64,000 bases of DNA from Bifidobacteriaceae bacterium (GCA_022651005.1 JALCQD010000005.1:1-64000); one strand, 5' to 3'. Shown: positions 16,500 through 25,939, counted from the stretch's first letter. Notes: generated by a model from the sequence alone, not told the origin. A program made the numbers and translations.

Positions 16500-17741
16500 A
16501 TGACCAACTCGCCACCACCTCAAAACTCCGCAGCAGGCTCGCGCCTGCGCAGCATCCCGCCCACGCCCAATTACCGCCTCACGCGCTACGCGTGCTTCAC
16601 CGGCTACATCGCTCAGGCCGTCGTCAACACTTTTTTGCCGCTGCTCTTCATCACCTTCACCCAGACCTTCGGCATCACCATCGAAGAGCTATCGATTCTC
16701 ATCAGCGCCAATTTCTTCCTGCAGCTGCTCATCGACATTTTTGCGGGTCGTTACGTGGACCGCATCGGGTACAAGACCTCCATGATTGCAGCAAACATCC
16801 TGTGTGCCACCGGCCTGGCACTCCTCGCCATCCTGCCCTTCGCCATGCCGAACGCCTTCGCGGGAATCATCATCTCCGTCATCATCTACGCCATCGGTGG
16901 CGGCCTCATCGAAGTGCTCATCTCCCCCATCATCGAGGCAATCCCCTCCGACAACAACGATCAGCTCATGAGCCTGCTCCACTCGTTCTATTCGTGGGGA
17001 CAGGTGGGGGTCGTCATCGTATTCGTGGTGTTCGTGGCGATCTTCGGAGCAGGCAGCTGGCCCGTTCTCGCACTGCTGTTCGCCCTCATCCCCGCCGCCA
17101 CCCTCGCGATGTTCGCGCGCGCGCCCATGCCCACCATCGTGGAGGAGGATGCCCGCGTTGACTTCATGGAACTCCTTCGCCGCCCCGCCATGTGGTTCTT
17201 CTGCCTCCTGCTCATCTGCGCCGCAGCGGCCGAACTGTCCATGAGCCAATGGTCGTCGGCGTTTGCCGAAGCGGGACTCGGCGTGAGCAAGGTAGTCGGC
17301 GATCTGGCCGGTCCTGCTTCTTTCGCCGCCATGATGGGAATCTCCAGAATCCTGTATGCACGCTTCGGCGAGCGCGTTGACCTGCGAGCGCTCATTCACT
17401 GGTCTGCCACGCTGTGCGTTATCACCTACGTTCTCACCGCGCTTGCGCCGATTCCCGGCATCAGCCTGCTGGCGTGTGCGCTCACGGGTCTCACGGTCGG
17501 CATCATGGCACCAGGACTCATGTCGTTGGGGGCGCAGAAGATTCCGAACGGCGGAACGCCCATGTTCTCGCTGTTCTCGCTCTCACAGGATATCGGCGGG
17601 ACTCTGGGACCGCTCATGGTCGGCGCCATTGCGGGCGCTTTCGGCGACAGCCTCCATATTGGATTACTCTTCGCGGCCATCTTCCCGCTCGTCATGTTCG
17701 CCGCCACTGTGCGCAAGAGCGTGCGGCGCAGAATGGGGTAG
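16500..17741 (+). CDS. MFS transporter (FucP/YfkF-like)
   Basis: A 413-residue, 12-helix major facilitator. The start at ATG 16500 has GGGAGG at 16489-16494; an ATG at 16488 overlaps that site. The A-motif between helices 2 and 3 is FAGRYVDRIGYK. A SYYSWGQ-like SFYSWGQ segment in helix 5 is typical of the fucose-permease-like branch of MFS. Substrate is unknown. No enzyme gene is adjacent in the same direction, so context does not help. Confidence 0.78.
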   Translation: MTNSPPPQNSAAGSRLRSIPPTPNYRLTRYACFTGYIAQAVVNTFLPLLFITFTQTFGITIEELSILISANFFLQLLIDIFAGRYVDRIGYKTSMIAANILCATGLALLAILPFAMPNAFAGIIISVIIYAIGGGLIEVLISPIIEAIPSDNNDQLMSLLHSFYSWGQVGVVIVFVVFVAIFGAGSWPVLALLFALIPAATLAMFARAPMPTIVEEDARVDFMELLRRPAMWFFCLLLICAAAAELSMSQWSSAFAEAGLGVSKVVGDLAGPASFAAMMGISRILYARFGERVDLRALIHWSATLCVITYVLTALAPIPGISLLACALTGLTVGIMAPGLMSLGAQKIPNGGTPMFSLFSLSQDIGGTLGPLMVGAIAGAFGDSLHIGLLFAAIFPLVMFAATVRKSVRRRMG

Positions 17742-17762
17742 TTCTCCCCCTATCTGCGAATG

Positions 17763-18644
17763 TCAGGAAAATCGACGGTCGCGCGTGGAGCCGCGCCGCT
17801 GGTCATCACGCTGACCATCGCGCTGGCCTTCTTGCAAGCCACCCCGTAGCGGTCGACCATGCGCGTCCAAGCCCTGTTCGCGCATCTTTTCCTGAACCTG
17901 GCTCATTTGCCGCCGCCAGATATCGCGCTGCTCGGAACGGCTCATGCCGGAATTCTGCAGCTCGCGGCGGTAGTCGCGCATCTTGCGCTTGAACTCGCGC
18001 TGCTTGTCGGCGGGCATGTCCAAGTAGCTGGTGAGCTGGGCGGAATCGAGCTCTTCCACATCCTGGAAGTCCTGCTGCCGCCGCGCGTTCATGAGGAACG
18101 ACTCCACCGGAATCACGATGTAGAACACAAGCGCCACCGTTGGATACCAATATCCCACAGCCAGGAACGCCGCCTGCATCACGAGGCCAACGTAGGGGAT
18201 GCGACCCAGGATCTTGTTGTACGCCGCGCGGATGGCGGCGCGGTCGGAATAGCGAGTGTGCACAATCAACTGAGTGACAATGTCCTGCAGAATGAGCACG
18301 AGCATGTAGTCGCCACCGTAGAGCATTACCGTGATGTTCGTGACGTCGACCACCATGAGGCGCGTGAACGCCGGAATGAGCGAGAGGAACATGATGAGCA
18401 CGAAGTCCAGCACAATGATGTGATTGGGGACTTCCTTAATCTGATTGAACGCGAGCGCGTGGCGGTACCACACGTTGCCCACCATGCAGAAGCTGATGAA
18501 GTAGATTCCGATGGCCTGGAAAAGACTCGCGTAGTCAATGGTGCCGTTGACCACTTCGATGGGCAGTTCCAGGACCATGATGGTGAGCAGAATCGCGATG
18601 ACGGCGTCGCTGAACGCGTCGAACCGTTCCTTGAATTTCTTCAT
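17763..18644 (-). CDS. TMEM175-family (DUF1211) membrane protein, probable potassium channel
   Basis: The 293-residue protein opens with RFDAFSDAVIAI, the conserved R..xFSD motif of the first transmembrane helix of bacterial TMEM175 proteins, whose hydrophobic residues line the potassium pore. Six hydrophobic segments follow over about 200 residues. The tail (about 205-293) is highly charged and Arg/Gln/Glu-rich, probably cytoplasmic and helical. Function as a leak potassium channel is from the family, not shown here. It stands alone between a convergent MFS gene and an IclR regulator. Confidence 0.85.
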   Translation of the reverse strand: MKKFKERFDAFSDAVIAILLTIMVLELPIEVVNGTIDYASLFQAIGIYFISFCMVGNVWYRHALAFNQIKEVPNHIIVLDFVLIMFLSLIPAFTRLMVVDVTNITVMLYGGDYMLVLILQDIVTQLIVHTRYSDRAAIRAAYNKILGRIPYVGLVMQAAFLAVGYWYPTVALVFYIVIPVESFLMNARRQQDFQDVEELDSAQLTSYLDMPADKQREFKRKMRDYRRELQNSGMSRSEQRDIWRRQMSQVQEKMREQGLDAHGRPLRGGLQEGQRDGQRDDQRRGSTRDRRFS

Positions 18645-18705
18645 GGTGTCTTCTCTCGTGCCGCCTCATGTCTCTGCACGAAAGTTTAGGAGCAGACCCT
18701 CACAT

Positions 18706-19476
18706 TCACATTGCGCCGCCAAGCATGCCGAGATTCACGCTGATGCGATCGGCGATTTCGACGGTTTGTTCGGCAAGGTCATCGATGCCTTCGCACGTCA
18801 TGAGCGAGAGTCTGCCGGACAGTGACAACGACGCGCAGATTTTCAGACTTGAATCGCGGATCGGCGCGGCCAAGCACATGCGACCGTAGGCGAATTCCTG
18901 GTTTTCGATGGCGTAACCGCGCTGGTGCGCCTCACCAATGCGCCGTGTGAGTTCCTTGTGGTCCGTGATGGTGTACGACGTGAACGGCCGCAGCTCGTCG
19001 CCCAGCAGCTCGCGCCGTTCCTGTTCCGTCATGTCCATCATGAGGCATTTGCCGATTCCGGAGGCATGCATCGGCAGGCTCATGCCCACCATAGCGCGGC
19101 TCTTGGGCGACAACTTTCCTTCGAAATGGCAGAGATATGAGGCGCGAGCACCGTCCCATTGCGCTACGTTCGCATTGAATCCCGTGTCCTGCGCCAGCTG
19201 CTCGCACAGCATGCGCGACTCGCGAAATATCGCATTGTGGTTCAATCCCTGAGACGACAGCAGGAAAATCTTGTCCCCGATAACGTACTGCTGGTCGTCA
19301 TTTTTGTGCACGAAGCCGAGGTTCTCCAGGCTCGCCAGTAGGCGCACCACCGTTGACGTTCCCAAGTGCACCTCGCGCTCGATCTCAGCGGCACGCATGC
19401 CGTCCGCATGAGACGCTCCGAGAACGTCGAGAATGAGCGCAGCCTTGCGCACTGTCTGATAAGTTTCCGCAGCCAT
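18706..19476 (-). CDS. IclR-family transcriptional regulator
   Basis: 256 residues with an N-terminal winged helix (about 8-65, including AAEIEREVHLGTSTVVRLLASLE) and the IclR effector domain (about 80-250) with the typical LPMHASGIGKCLM and GYAIENQEF segments. It lies 79 bases downstream of a large FAD-dependent oxidoreductase on the same strand, probably as its operon partner. A divergent MHS transporter sits on the other side of that enzyme. It likely controls this three-gene locus, possibly via the palindrome near 22132. Confidence 0.9.
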   Translation of the reverse strand: MAAETYQTVRKAALILDVLGASHADGMRAAEIEREVHLGTSTVVRLLASLENLGFVHKNDDQQYVIGDKIFLLSSQGLNHNAIFRESRMLCEQLAQDTGFNANVAQWDGARASYLCHFEGKLSPKSRAMVGMSLPMHASGIGKCLMMDMTEQERRELLGDELRPFTSYTITDHKELTRRIGEAHQRGYAIENQEFAYGRMCLAAPIRDSSLKICASLSLSGRLSLMTCEGIDDLAEQTVEIADRISVNLGMLGGAM

Positions 19477-19555
19477 GTCTTTGACTCTACTTCACGCGGC
19501 AGCCGAGTCGCCAAAAGTTCCGGCCGCGGAAACCATCATGGCCTCTCAAGGGACC

Positions 19556-21985
19556 TCACTTCCACGGCATTTCGGAACGTCCCGACGGCTCCGAGTATGC
19601 CTTTACCGCACTAATGCTGGCATATCCCACGCCGTTTGTGCGCGTGGCGCACACGCGCACCGCGTCCGCCAGTCGCGGCTCGAAATCGTGGACGCGCAGA
19701 CGGTGACGGTTATTCCTCACTTCGGCCACGCTCACCCACGAACCGGTGCCGTCGCTGGAATCCTGCCCCTCGCGCACCACGTGCACCTCCACGCGGTAAT
19801 CCGCCAAAAGCGTCGGAATGGAGCGGTATGGCGTGAAGTGGTGGTGCAGGTTGATGAGATCCAGATCCGTGTCGTCGTTGAGCGTCAGGCGCACGCTCGC
19901 CACGGTCGAAGGCTTCGCCAAATCAAAGCGAATCCACTCGTTCAGGGCATGAGATCCCTCCACCGGCTCGCTGGAACCGTGGCCCGGATACGCCGGAACC
20001 GTGGAATCCATCTGAGACATCCACAGGTGCGGACCCCCGAAAGGCCTCTGGTACTCGTCCACCGCATGGCCCGGCTCGTACACATTCGTTTCGCCGTCCA
20101 CCGCGAACATCAGCGCCTTGCCACGCATGTCGCGCGCCGGCCAATCGCTCAGCAACTCGCCCTTCTCCTCAGGAATCTTCGAATCAAAGGGTGTGTCGGA
20201 ATCGGCCTTCTTGCGCAGCGCCATCACGCCGTACGGATACACGTCCGTCAGGTGCAGACTCACGTCGGGATTGCGGCGCACGATGACCACCACGTTCTGC
20301 GCCTTCTCAACGCTCAGATTGAATTCGGCAGTGGCGAGAACATTCGTACCTGCCGCAAAAGTCACCTCTTGAGTACTCATACGGGTCACGGGAACGTAGT
20401 TTTGCGGCAACTGCGGATCCCATGCCTCAATGGTCAACGTCGTGTCGCGCGCGGCGTCCACGAGGAAGCTGATCTTTCCCAGCCCCGTCGCCGGTTCCAC
20501 GGGCACGATCTGCGCATAGTCTGAGTCCATCGGGCGCACCTCGCTGCCACTCACCCAACCGGCCTCCGAGCTCACGCCACGTTCCGACGCGGCATACGCG
20601 CGCAGCTCTTTCTGCCAGCTGCTGGCACTCACCTTTACGCCTGAGGAGGCGAGAAGATTATCCGGATCCTTCAGCGGCACCTCGAGAACGGAGCCGTCCT
20701 CGCGCAGCAGGGTTTGCTGCAGCTCGCCGATGTGTTCGCGATCGAGTTGCCGCGGAGTCAGCCCCTTCTGTACGGCGAGCGCGGCGGCCGTTCCCACGGC
20801 CTGGCCGCCTGCCGCGCACGTGGCCATGACGCGCGTCGAGCCGTTGGCGATGTGGGAGGTCGAGATGTCGCGTCCCGCCAGCAGCAGGTTGGGAACGTTG
20901 CGCGAGTAGTAACTCGCGAAGGGGATGGAGTACGGGCCGTTGCTGTAGCGCTGACGCGAGCCTGGATCCGTGGCGAACATGCCCTCCTTGGGATGCAAGT
21001 CGATGGACCAGCCGCCGTACGCCACCGAGTCGTTGTGCTGGGCCTGGCCGATGACGTCCTGCTGAGTAAGTACCGCGTCTCCCAGGAAGCGGCGGGATTC
21101 GCGGCGGCCCGGCAGATTGCCCGCCCATTCCAGCGTCAGATTGTCGGCGTCGAATTTTCCGGAGTTCTTGATGTAGTCCCAGATTCCATAGATTGCCGAA
21201 GCGAGAACGTTGCGAATCTTGCCGTTCTGCGCCACGGTGTCGAGCTCGCCGCCGAACTCGATCCACCAGTAGAAGCCGCCGGAATCGGACTGCTTGATGA
21301 TGCGGGTTTCGGGAATGGAGGTTTCCGTGATGTCCATCGCGATGTTCGGCGCGATGTATTTGACGGGGTGACCCGCGTCCTTCGTGTAAAAGAACATGGA
21401 GCTTCCCAGCAGTTCCTTGTCCGGTTCTTCGGGAGCCCACTCCTCGTTATACTGCGCCTTGCCCTCGCGGCCTTCCGTGAAATCAGCGCCTGCGAGAAGT
21501 CCGACGAGGCCGTCACCCGTAGCATCCACGAAAACGGGGGCCTTGAAGGTGGTGAGCTCCTCGTTGTCCATCGTCCAGCCGCGCAGGGCGGAAATGGCGC
21601 CGGTTTCGGAATCGGTCGTCACTTCGTGGACGTCGGTATTGAGATGGAGCTTCACTCCCGGAGTGGCACGCACGAGGTCCAACAGCACCTGATCCCACAA
21701 GATGGGATTTCCCTCTGGGTTGCGGTATTGGTTCTCGGTGAAGAGCTCGTCCATGATGCCGGTCTCCCGTGCGAAACGCTGAGCGCCGTGGGAGCTGGCA
21801 CCCACAACCCAGACACGAATTTCGCTGGATGAATTGCCACCCAATACGGGTCGGTTCGTCACCAGAGATACGGACGAGCCAAGTCGAGCGGCAGACACCG
21901 CCGCGCTCACTCCCGCCAAGCCACCACCAACGATAACGACGTCTGACGATTCAACGATCTCAGTGGGTTCATGGACTTCCTGCAT
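19556..21985 (-). CDS. FAD-dependent oxidoreductase (FAD_oxidored) with C-terminal beta-sandwich domain
   Basis: The 809-residue protein begins MQEVHEP after a strong AAAGGAGGT; longer frames are unlikely. The dinucleotide site VIVGGGLAGVSAA (about 17-29) and the conserved LGGNSSSEIRVWVVGAS segment identify the FAD_oxidored family (PF12831 type). VFVDATGDG is the second FAD-contact motif. FAD binding spans about the first 450 residues. The remaining 350 look like a galactose-binding/F5-8-type beta sandwich (LAKPSTVASVRLTLNDDTDLD). There is no signal peptide. Substrate is unknown; sugar-derived or carboxylic compounds are possible given the divergently transcribed MHS transporter and the IclR gene. 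Confidence 0.85.
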   Translation of the reverse strand: MQEVHEPTEIVESSDVVIVGGGLAGVSAAVSAARLGSSVSLVTNRPVLGGNSSSEIRVWVVGASSHGAQRFARETGIMDELFTENQYRNPEGNPILWDQVLLDLVRATPGVKLHLNTDVHEVTTDSETGAISALRGWTMDNEELTTFKAPVFVDATGDGLVGLLAGADFTEGREGKAQYNEEWAPEEPDKELLGSSMFFYTKDAGHPVKYIAPNIAMDITETSIPETRIIKQSDSGGFYWWIEFGGELDTVAQNGKIRNVLASAIYGIWDYIKNSGKFDADNLTLEWAGNLPGRRESRRFLGDAVLTQQDVIGQAQHNDSVAYGGWSIDLHPKEGMFATDPGSRQRYSNGPYSIPFASYYSRNVPNLLLAGRDISTSHIANGSTRVMATCAAGGQAVGTAAALAVQKGLTPRQLDREHIGELQQTLLREDGSVLEVPLKDPDNLLASSGVKVSASSWQKELRAYAASERGVSSEAGWVSGSEVRPMDSDYAQIVPVEPATGLGKISFLVDAARDTTLTIEAWDPQLPQNYVPVTRMSTQEVTFAAGTNVLATAEFNLSVEKAQNVVVIVRRNPDVSLHLTDVYPYGVMALRKKADSDTPFDSKIPEEKGELLSDWPARDMRGKALMFAVDGETNVYEPGHAVDEYQRPFGGPHLWMSQMDSTVPAYPGHGSSEPVEGSHALNEWIRFDLAKPSTVASVRLTLNDDTDLDLINLHHHFTPYRSIPTLLADYRVEVHVVREGQDSSDGTGSWVSVAEVRNNRHRLRVHDFEPRLADAVRVCATRTNGVGYASISAVKAYSEPSGRSEMPWK

Positions 21986-22131
21986 GCCCGTACCTCCTTT
22001 GGTACACAACGGTTCGCATTCGTTGCAACAGCTCTGTAGAAGACGCTGCCGCACCAATCACATCTCTGGTTTCTGACGATAAATCTATTGCAAGCCATCG
22101 TCATCGACTTTCCGATATTGCAATGGTACAT

Positions 22132-22144
22132 GCATTTTATGCAA
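22132..22144. promoter_or_regulatory. Palindrome in the divergent FAD-oxidoreductase/MHS control region
   Basis: TGCAT-TTT-ATGCA is a perfect inverted repeat, with related TTGCA elements nearby (around 22089 and 22119). It lies in the AT-rich 223-base gap between the two divergent genes. It is a candidate operator for the IclR regulator of the locus. Confidence 0.35.
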
Positions 22145-22208
22145 CATGTGTTATTGTTTTTGCTGTTAAGTGTGATTCGTGCAAAGAGGCACACGCAAAG
22201 GAGAAAAG

Positions 22209-23561
22209 ATGGAAACAACAGCCCCATCAGGCGCGCCCAACGGCTCCGCAAACGGCACCGTTGACGCGCAGCAGATCGAAAATGATGAGCAGAGAAAGCA
22301 CGCGCTGAAGAAGGTCATCCCCGCTGCTGGCATCGGCCACTTCGTGGAATGGTTCGACTTCGGCCTCTACGGAACGCTCGCAACCGTCATCAGCCTCAAC
22401 TTCTTCCAAAAGGGCGACACGCAGGCGGCCATGCTGTCGACGTTCGCCGTCTTCGCCGCCGGCTTCGTAATGCGCCCCTTGGGCGGCATCTTCTGGGGCT
22501 CCCTCGGTGACCGCTTCGGACGCAAGAACATTCTGGCCATCGTGGTCCTCTCCACATCCGGCGCCACCTTCCTCATGGGCGTGCTACCGACGTGGCAGAA
22601 TATCGGCATCTGGGCAGCCGTGCTGCTCGTGCTCATGCGCCTCATCCAGGGCTTCGCCGCAGGCGGCGAGAGCTCCGGCGCCACCGCGCTGCTGACCGAG
22701 TACGCACCGTCGCACCGTCGCGGTCTGTACTCCAGCCTCATCGACGTCTTCGGCTTCGTCGCCTTCCTCGTGGGCGCAGGCCTCGTGTTCCTCATGTCCT
22801 GGCTCTTCGGCACCGACGCGCTCAACAGCTGGGCATGGCGTATTCCGTTCCTGCTCGCTCTGCCCTTGGGTTGGGTCGGCATCTACCTGCGAGAGAAGCT
22901 CGAGGATACTCCCGAGTTCCGCGCCGCCAAGGAATCCGGCAAGATCGAGAAGAACCCGATTCGTACCTCCCTGCGCACCTCCTGGCGCGCACTGCTTTTC
23001 TGCGTCGGCTTCGTCATCGTGAAGTCCGTGGGTCACTGGATGCTGCAGACCTTCATGCCCTCTTATTTGCAGACCGACCTCGGATACAATCAGCTCACCA
23101 GCTACGGCGTCACTGTCATCGGCTTCGTTGTGATTGTGGCATTGTGCATGCCATTCGGCCTGCTTTCCGATAAGATCGGCCGCCGCCCCGTCATGATTGC
23201 GGGCTGCGTTGGTTTCGTAGTGCTTTCCTACCCCACACTCATGCTGATGAACGCCGGCAGCTTCTGGGCAGCAACCGCTGCTATGGCACTCTTGGGCGTC
23301 TTCATGGCCGCTATTGATGGCGCCATCAACGCGGCCATGGCCGAGCTGTTCCCCACCAACCTGCGCTACGGCAGCCTGTCGCTGAGCTACAACATCGCCG
23401 TCGCCATCTTCGGTGGCCTCACGCCATACCTCTCCACCGCGCTCATCACGTGGACCGGCAACAAGTTTGCACCGGCGTTCCTCCTCATGGCAGCCGCGCT
23501 GATCTCCGGCATCACCTTCGTGATGGCCAAGGAGACCGCGTTCAAGCCGCTGAAGGGCTGA
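22209..23561 (+). CDS. MFS transporter, metabolite:proton symporter (MHS) family
   Basis: 450 residues and 12 predicted helices. GHFVEWFDFGLYG in helix 1, RPLGGIFWGSLGDRFGRK between helices 2 and 3, and GFAAGGESSGA in helix 4 are MHS-family signatures (relatives transport proline/betaine, citrate, shikimate or 2-oxoglutarate). ATG 22209 was chosen over an upstream in-frame start because AAAGGAG lies at 22197-22203. It is divergent from the FAD-dependent oxidoreductase and is probably the importer of that enzyme's unknown substrate. Confidence 0.87.
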   Translation: METTAPSGAPNGSANGTVDAQQIENDEQRKHALKKVIPAAGIGHFVEWFDFGLYGTLATVISLNFFQKGDTQAAMLSTFAVFAAGFVMRPLGGIFWGSLGDRFGRKNILAIVVLSTSGATFLMGVLPTWQNIGIWAAVLLVLMRLIQGFAAGGESSGATALLTEYAPSHRRGLYSSLIDVFGFVAFLVGAGLVFLMSWLFGTDALNSWAWRIPFLLALPLGWVGIYLREKLEDTPEFRAAKESGKIEKNPIRTSLRTSWRALLFCVGFVIVKSVGHWMLQTFMPSYLQTDLGYNQLTSYGVTVIGFVVIVALCMPFGLLSDKIGRRPVMIAGCVGFVVLSYPTLMLMNAGSFWAATAAMALLGVFMAAIDGAINAAMAELFPTNLRYGSLSLSYNIAVAIFGGLTPYLSTALITWTGNKFAPAFLLMAAALISGITFVMAKETAFKPLKG

Positions 23562-23606
23562 GAGGCCTTCCCCGGAAGGAGCTTTGTTCTTCTTCCGCCA
23601 CGTTGC

Positions 23607-23646
23607 AAAACCGCGCCTGCAGTCATCAGACTGCGGCGCGGTTTTT
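23607..23646. terminator. Bidirectional intrinsic terminator
   Basis: A long GC-rich stem (AAACCGCGCCTGCAGTC pairing with GACTGCGGCGCGGTTT, one bulge, ATCA loop) is flanked by a run of A on the left and TTTTT on the right. It ends the MHS transcript and could also stop the leftward DUF4186 transcript. Confidence 0.92.
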
Positions 23647-23712
23647 ATATACTGCATACGCCTAATCGCTTAATCGGCGTTACTCATTGTCGACTCATCG
23701 CCTACTCTTCGT

Positions 23713-24111
23713 CTACTCGTCATCGTTGGATTCCGAGCGCATCACGTCGCGCGCAATCCACGCCATCACGAGGCTGGCAAAGCGATCCACCTCGTCATCG
23801 GTCAGTTCGCGCCCCTTGGGAATACCCTGCCACTTCTCCATGCATCCGCGGCAACACGTCGCAGTGGCATGCTGCGCAGTGAACACGGGATGGCCTCTCC
23901 ACGGTGTCTGCTTGCCGTCCTTGAGAGGGTACGCATCTCCGACTCGCTTGCGCAGCATCTCATGCGCGTGGCGATCGATCGTCTCCGGACCCTTCTCCAC
24001 CGTATAGTGCAGATCCTTGGCCGAGAGACGAAACTTGGAGCGGAATTGGGAATGCGAAAGGCGCTCAAGCGTGCGGCCAATCCATTCGGCGCGGGCTTCG
24101 GAAAGCGGCAC
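23713..24111 (-). CDS. DUF4186 family protein
   Basis: 132 residues. The core matches what I know of DUF4186: FRSKFRLSAKDL, a GPETIDRHA stretch, KDGKQTPWRGHPVF, QHATATCCRGCMEKW and a C-terminal LTDDEVDRFASLVMAWI helix. The CCRGC cluster plus His residues could bind a metal. No function is established. The start is a GTG at 24111 with AAAGGGG about ten bases upstream. Three 9-bp repeats (24131-24157) and the terminator of the upstream aldolase gene lie just ahead of it. Confidence 0.85.
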   Translation of the reverse strand: MPLSEARAEWIGRTLERLSHSQFRSKFRLSAKDLHYTVEKGPETIDRHAHEMLRKRVGDAYPLKDGKQTPWRGHPVFTAQHATATCCRGCMEKWQGIPKGRELTDDEVDRFASLVMAWIARDVMRSESNDDE

Positions 24112-24130
24112 TGCCCGTCATCCCCTTTGT

Positions 24131-24157
24131 ATTCTTCATATTCTTCATATTCTTCAT
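24131..24157. repeat. Three perfect 9-bp tandem repeats
   Basis: ATTCTTCAT occurs three times in succession, directly ahead of the DUF4186 ribosome site on the minus strand and next to the T-run of the preceding terminator. The repeat number could alter spacing in that leader. Confidence 0.9.
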
Positions 24158-24216
24158 AAAAAAATCGAAATAACGTATGTAAGAATATGAGCAATTACTT
24201 ACACACGCTATTTCGA
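24158..24216 (-). terminator. Intrinsic terminator of the sugar-acid operon
   Basis: Arms 24165-24183 and 24198-24216 pair over 19 bases with two differences, around a 14-base loop. On the minus strand the hairpin is followed by seven T residues (24158-24164). It lies 26 bases after the aldolase stop codon. Confidence 0.93.
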
Positions 24217-24242
24217 TTCTGCTGAAGGCTCGTCGCCCAGAA

Positions 24243-24926
24243 TTATGCGATGACGAAATCCTGCTTTTTGGCAAGGATAATAGGCTCTGCTACGTGACGC
24301 GCAAGCTTGCACGCAGTCACGATGCCATCCCAATCCTGTGCTTTCTGGGAATCCGATGGGACCGGGAAGGAACCTCCGACCGCAAAGACATTTTTCTGCA
24401 TAAGGTACTCAGCGGAATTCTTCAGGTTGACACCGCCTGTCGGCAAAAACTTCATCTCCGCAAAAGGCCCCGAAAGCGCCTTGAGCGTCTTAACTCCGCC
24501 ATAGGCCTCTGCGGGGAAGAACTTCGCACGCCGCAGCCCTCTGTCATATGCCTTTTCAACATCAGAGGGTGCCGCAGTTCCCGGTAGCACCATCACATCA
24601 TTGTCAAGACACCAGTCCACAACCGCCTCATCGAATGATGGCGTCACAATTCCCACGCAGCCAGCGGCCACGGAAGCCTCAGCCTGCTCTACGTTATGCA
24701 CGGTACCGGCCATGAGCATCACATCCGGAAGCTCACTGTGAATCCGCTTCATCCCCTCCAGCGCAAAAGGCGAACGGAAGGTCACTTCCGCAACCGGGAC
24801 TCCACCTTCCTGAAGAGCTCTCGCCAGCGGAACCGCTTCCTCGTCGCTTCTCAGGGTCACGAGAGGAACGATCCCAATTTGTTCTATTTCCTGCATCAAC
24901 CGTGCATTATCTTGCTTTTTCTTCAT
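24243..24926 (-). CDS. eda: 2-keto-3-deoxy-6-phosphogluconate aldolase
   Basis: 227 residues, a class I KDPG/KHG aldolase that splits KDPG to pyruvate and glyceraldehyde-3-phosphate. The Schiff-base lysine K135 lies in RRAKFFPAE, and the catalytic Glu47 with Arg51 lies in VAEVTFRSP, as in Eda. LPTGGVNLKN is the phosphate-binding loop. The ATG at 24926 has GGGAG seven bases upstream; the frame extends further but overlaps the kinase gene. It is the last gene of the leftward transporter-dehydratase-kinase-aldolase operon, 14 bases after the kinase, and ends at a strong terminator. Confidence 0.94.
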   Translation of the reverse strand: MKKKQDNARLMQEIEQIGIVPLVTLRSDEEAVPLARALQEGGVPVAEVTFRSPFALEGMKRIHSELPDVMLMAGTVHNVEQAEASVAAGCVGIVTPSFDEAVVDWCLDNDVMVLPGTAAPSDVEKAYDRGLRRAKFFPAEAYGGVKTLKALSGPFAEMKFLPTGGVNLKNSAEYLMQKNVFAVGGSFPVPSDSQKAQDWDGIVTACKLARHVAEPIILAKKQDFVIA

Positions 24927-24940
24927 CGTAAACTCCCTCA

Positions 24941-25939
24941 TTAGTAATTTCTCGGAGCTCTTTTGTGCGTCTCCATAAATTTCTCGAGCTCTGCGAGCGT
25001 TGGCAAACCTTCGTTGTCCGAGACGAATTGAGTCTGTATCGCTCCCACGGCGCATCCACGCGTAAGAGCTCGTGCCATGCTGTCATCCTCGAGAAGAGAA
25101 GAAAGCACACCTGCCGCAAAACCATCGCCCGCGCCTACAGTGTCAACAACTTTGTCCACCACAAAACCCGGGACATAAATTTCATTCTGTCCGTCCGTCG
25201 CGTAAGCACCGCGCGGACCGTCTTTTACCACAACGTAGTGTGCCCCATTATCAATAAAAGCCCCGCCTATCTCATCAATCTTCTCAACGCCAAAGAGCTC
25301 TTTCCCCTCGCCACCACCGGGGAGAACCAAATCTGCTTTGCTGCTGAGAAGTGCGAGCGTATCCACCATTTGTTCATGTGAATTCCACAGGGCTGGCCGC
25401 ACATTGACATCAAAAGATACAAACATCCCACGCTCATGCGCCTCATCCATGAGTCTCATGGAGGCAGCACGCGTCTCATTCGAAAGCGGAGGAAAGATTC
25501 CCGTCATGTGAAGAACTGTGGCACCGGAGCCCAAAAGCTTCTCTACATCATGGCTATCAATGGTGGAGGCCGGCGAATCTTTGCGGAAGTAAAAGGTCGA
25601 AGGATCCCCGTTACGCACTTTTGACTTCAACATCGATCCAGTGCGGCGGGTTTTATCGATTCCTATGAAAGAGGTGTCAATTCCGTTGCGCTTGGCGAAA
25701 CGGCAGATGCGCACTCCAAAAGGATCCGTCCCAACTTTCGTCATATATACCGGATGCTGACCGAGCCGCGCAAGGCCCACCGACACGTTAAGTTCCGCAC
25801 CGGCAACAGAGGCATCGAAGGAGACCACATCTCCAAAATCTCCTTCTTGCTCTGCAGAGAGTAAGGTCATTGCCTCACCTACGAGAATAACTTTCCCGGG
25901 GCGTATTCCCTTTACTAAAAAGTCATCATTTCTTTCCAT
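24941..25939 (-). CDS. kdgK: 2-keto-3-deoxygluconate kinase (PfkB family)
   Basis: 332 residues with the ribokinase/PfkB fold. GEAMTLLSAE near the start, the GGA-type AGAELNVSVGLARLG loop, VNVRPALW and the catalytic DTVGAGDGFAAG with Asp272 are typical of KDG kinases. It phosphorylates KDG to KDPG, the substrate of the next gene. ATG 25939 follows GGAGAGG; a GTG at 25954 falls inside that site. KDG could be supplied both by the dehydratase of this operon and by the DhuI/DhuD-like pair encoded divergently at 31410-32917. Confidence 0.92.
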   Translation of the reverse strand: MERNDDFLVKGIRPGKVILVGEAMTLLSAEQEGDFGDVVSFDASVAGAELNVSVGLARLGQHPVYMTKVGTDPFGVRICRFAKRNGIDTSFIGIDKTRRTGSMLKSKVRNGDPSTFYFRKDSPASTIDSHDVEKLLGSGATVLHMTGIFPPLSNETRAASMRLMDEAHERGMFVSFDVNVRPALWNSHEQMVDTLALLSSKADLVLPGGGEGKELFGVEKIDEIGGAFIDNGAHYVVVKDGPRGAYATDGQNEIYVPGFVVDKVVDTVGAGDGFAAGVLSSLLEDDSMARALTRGCAVGAIQTQFVSDNEGLPTLAELEKFMETHKRAPRNY

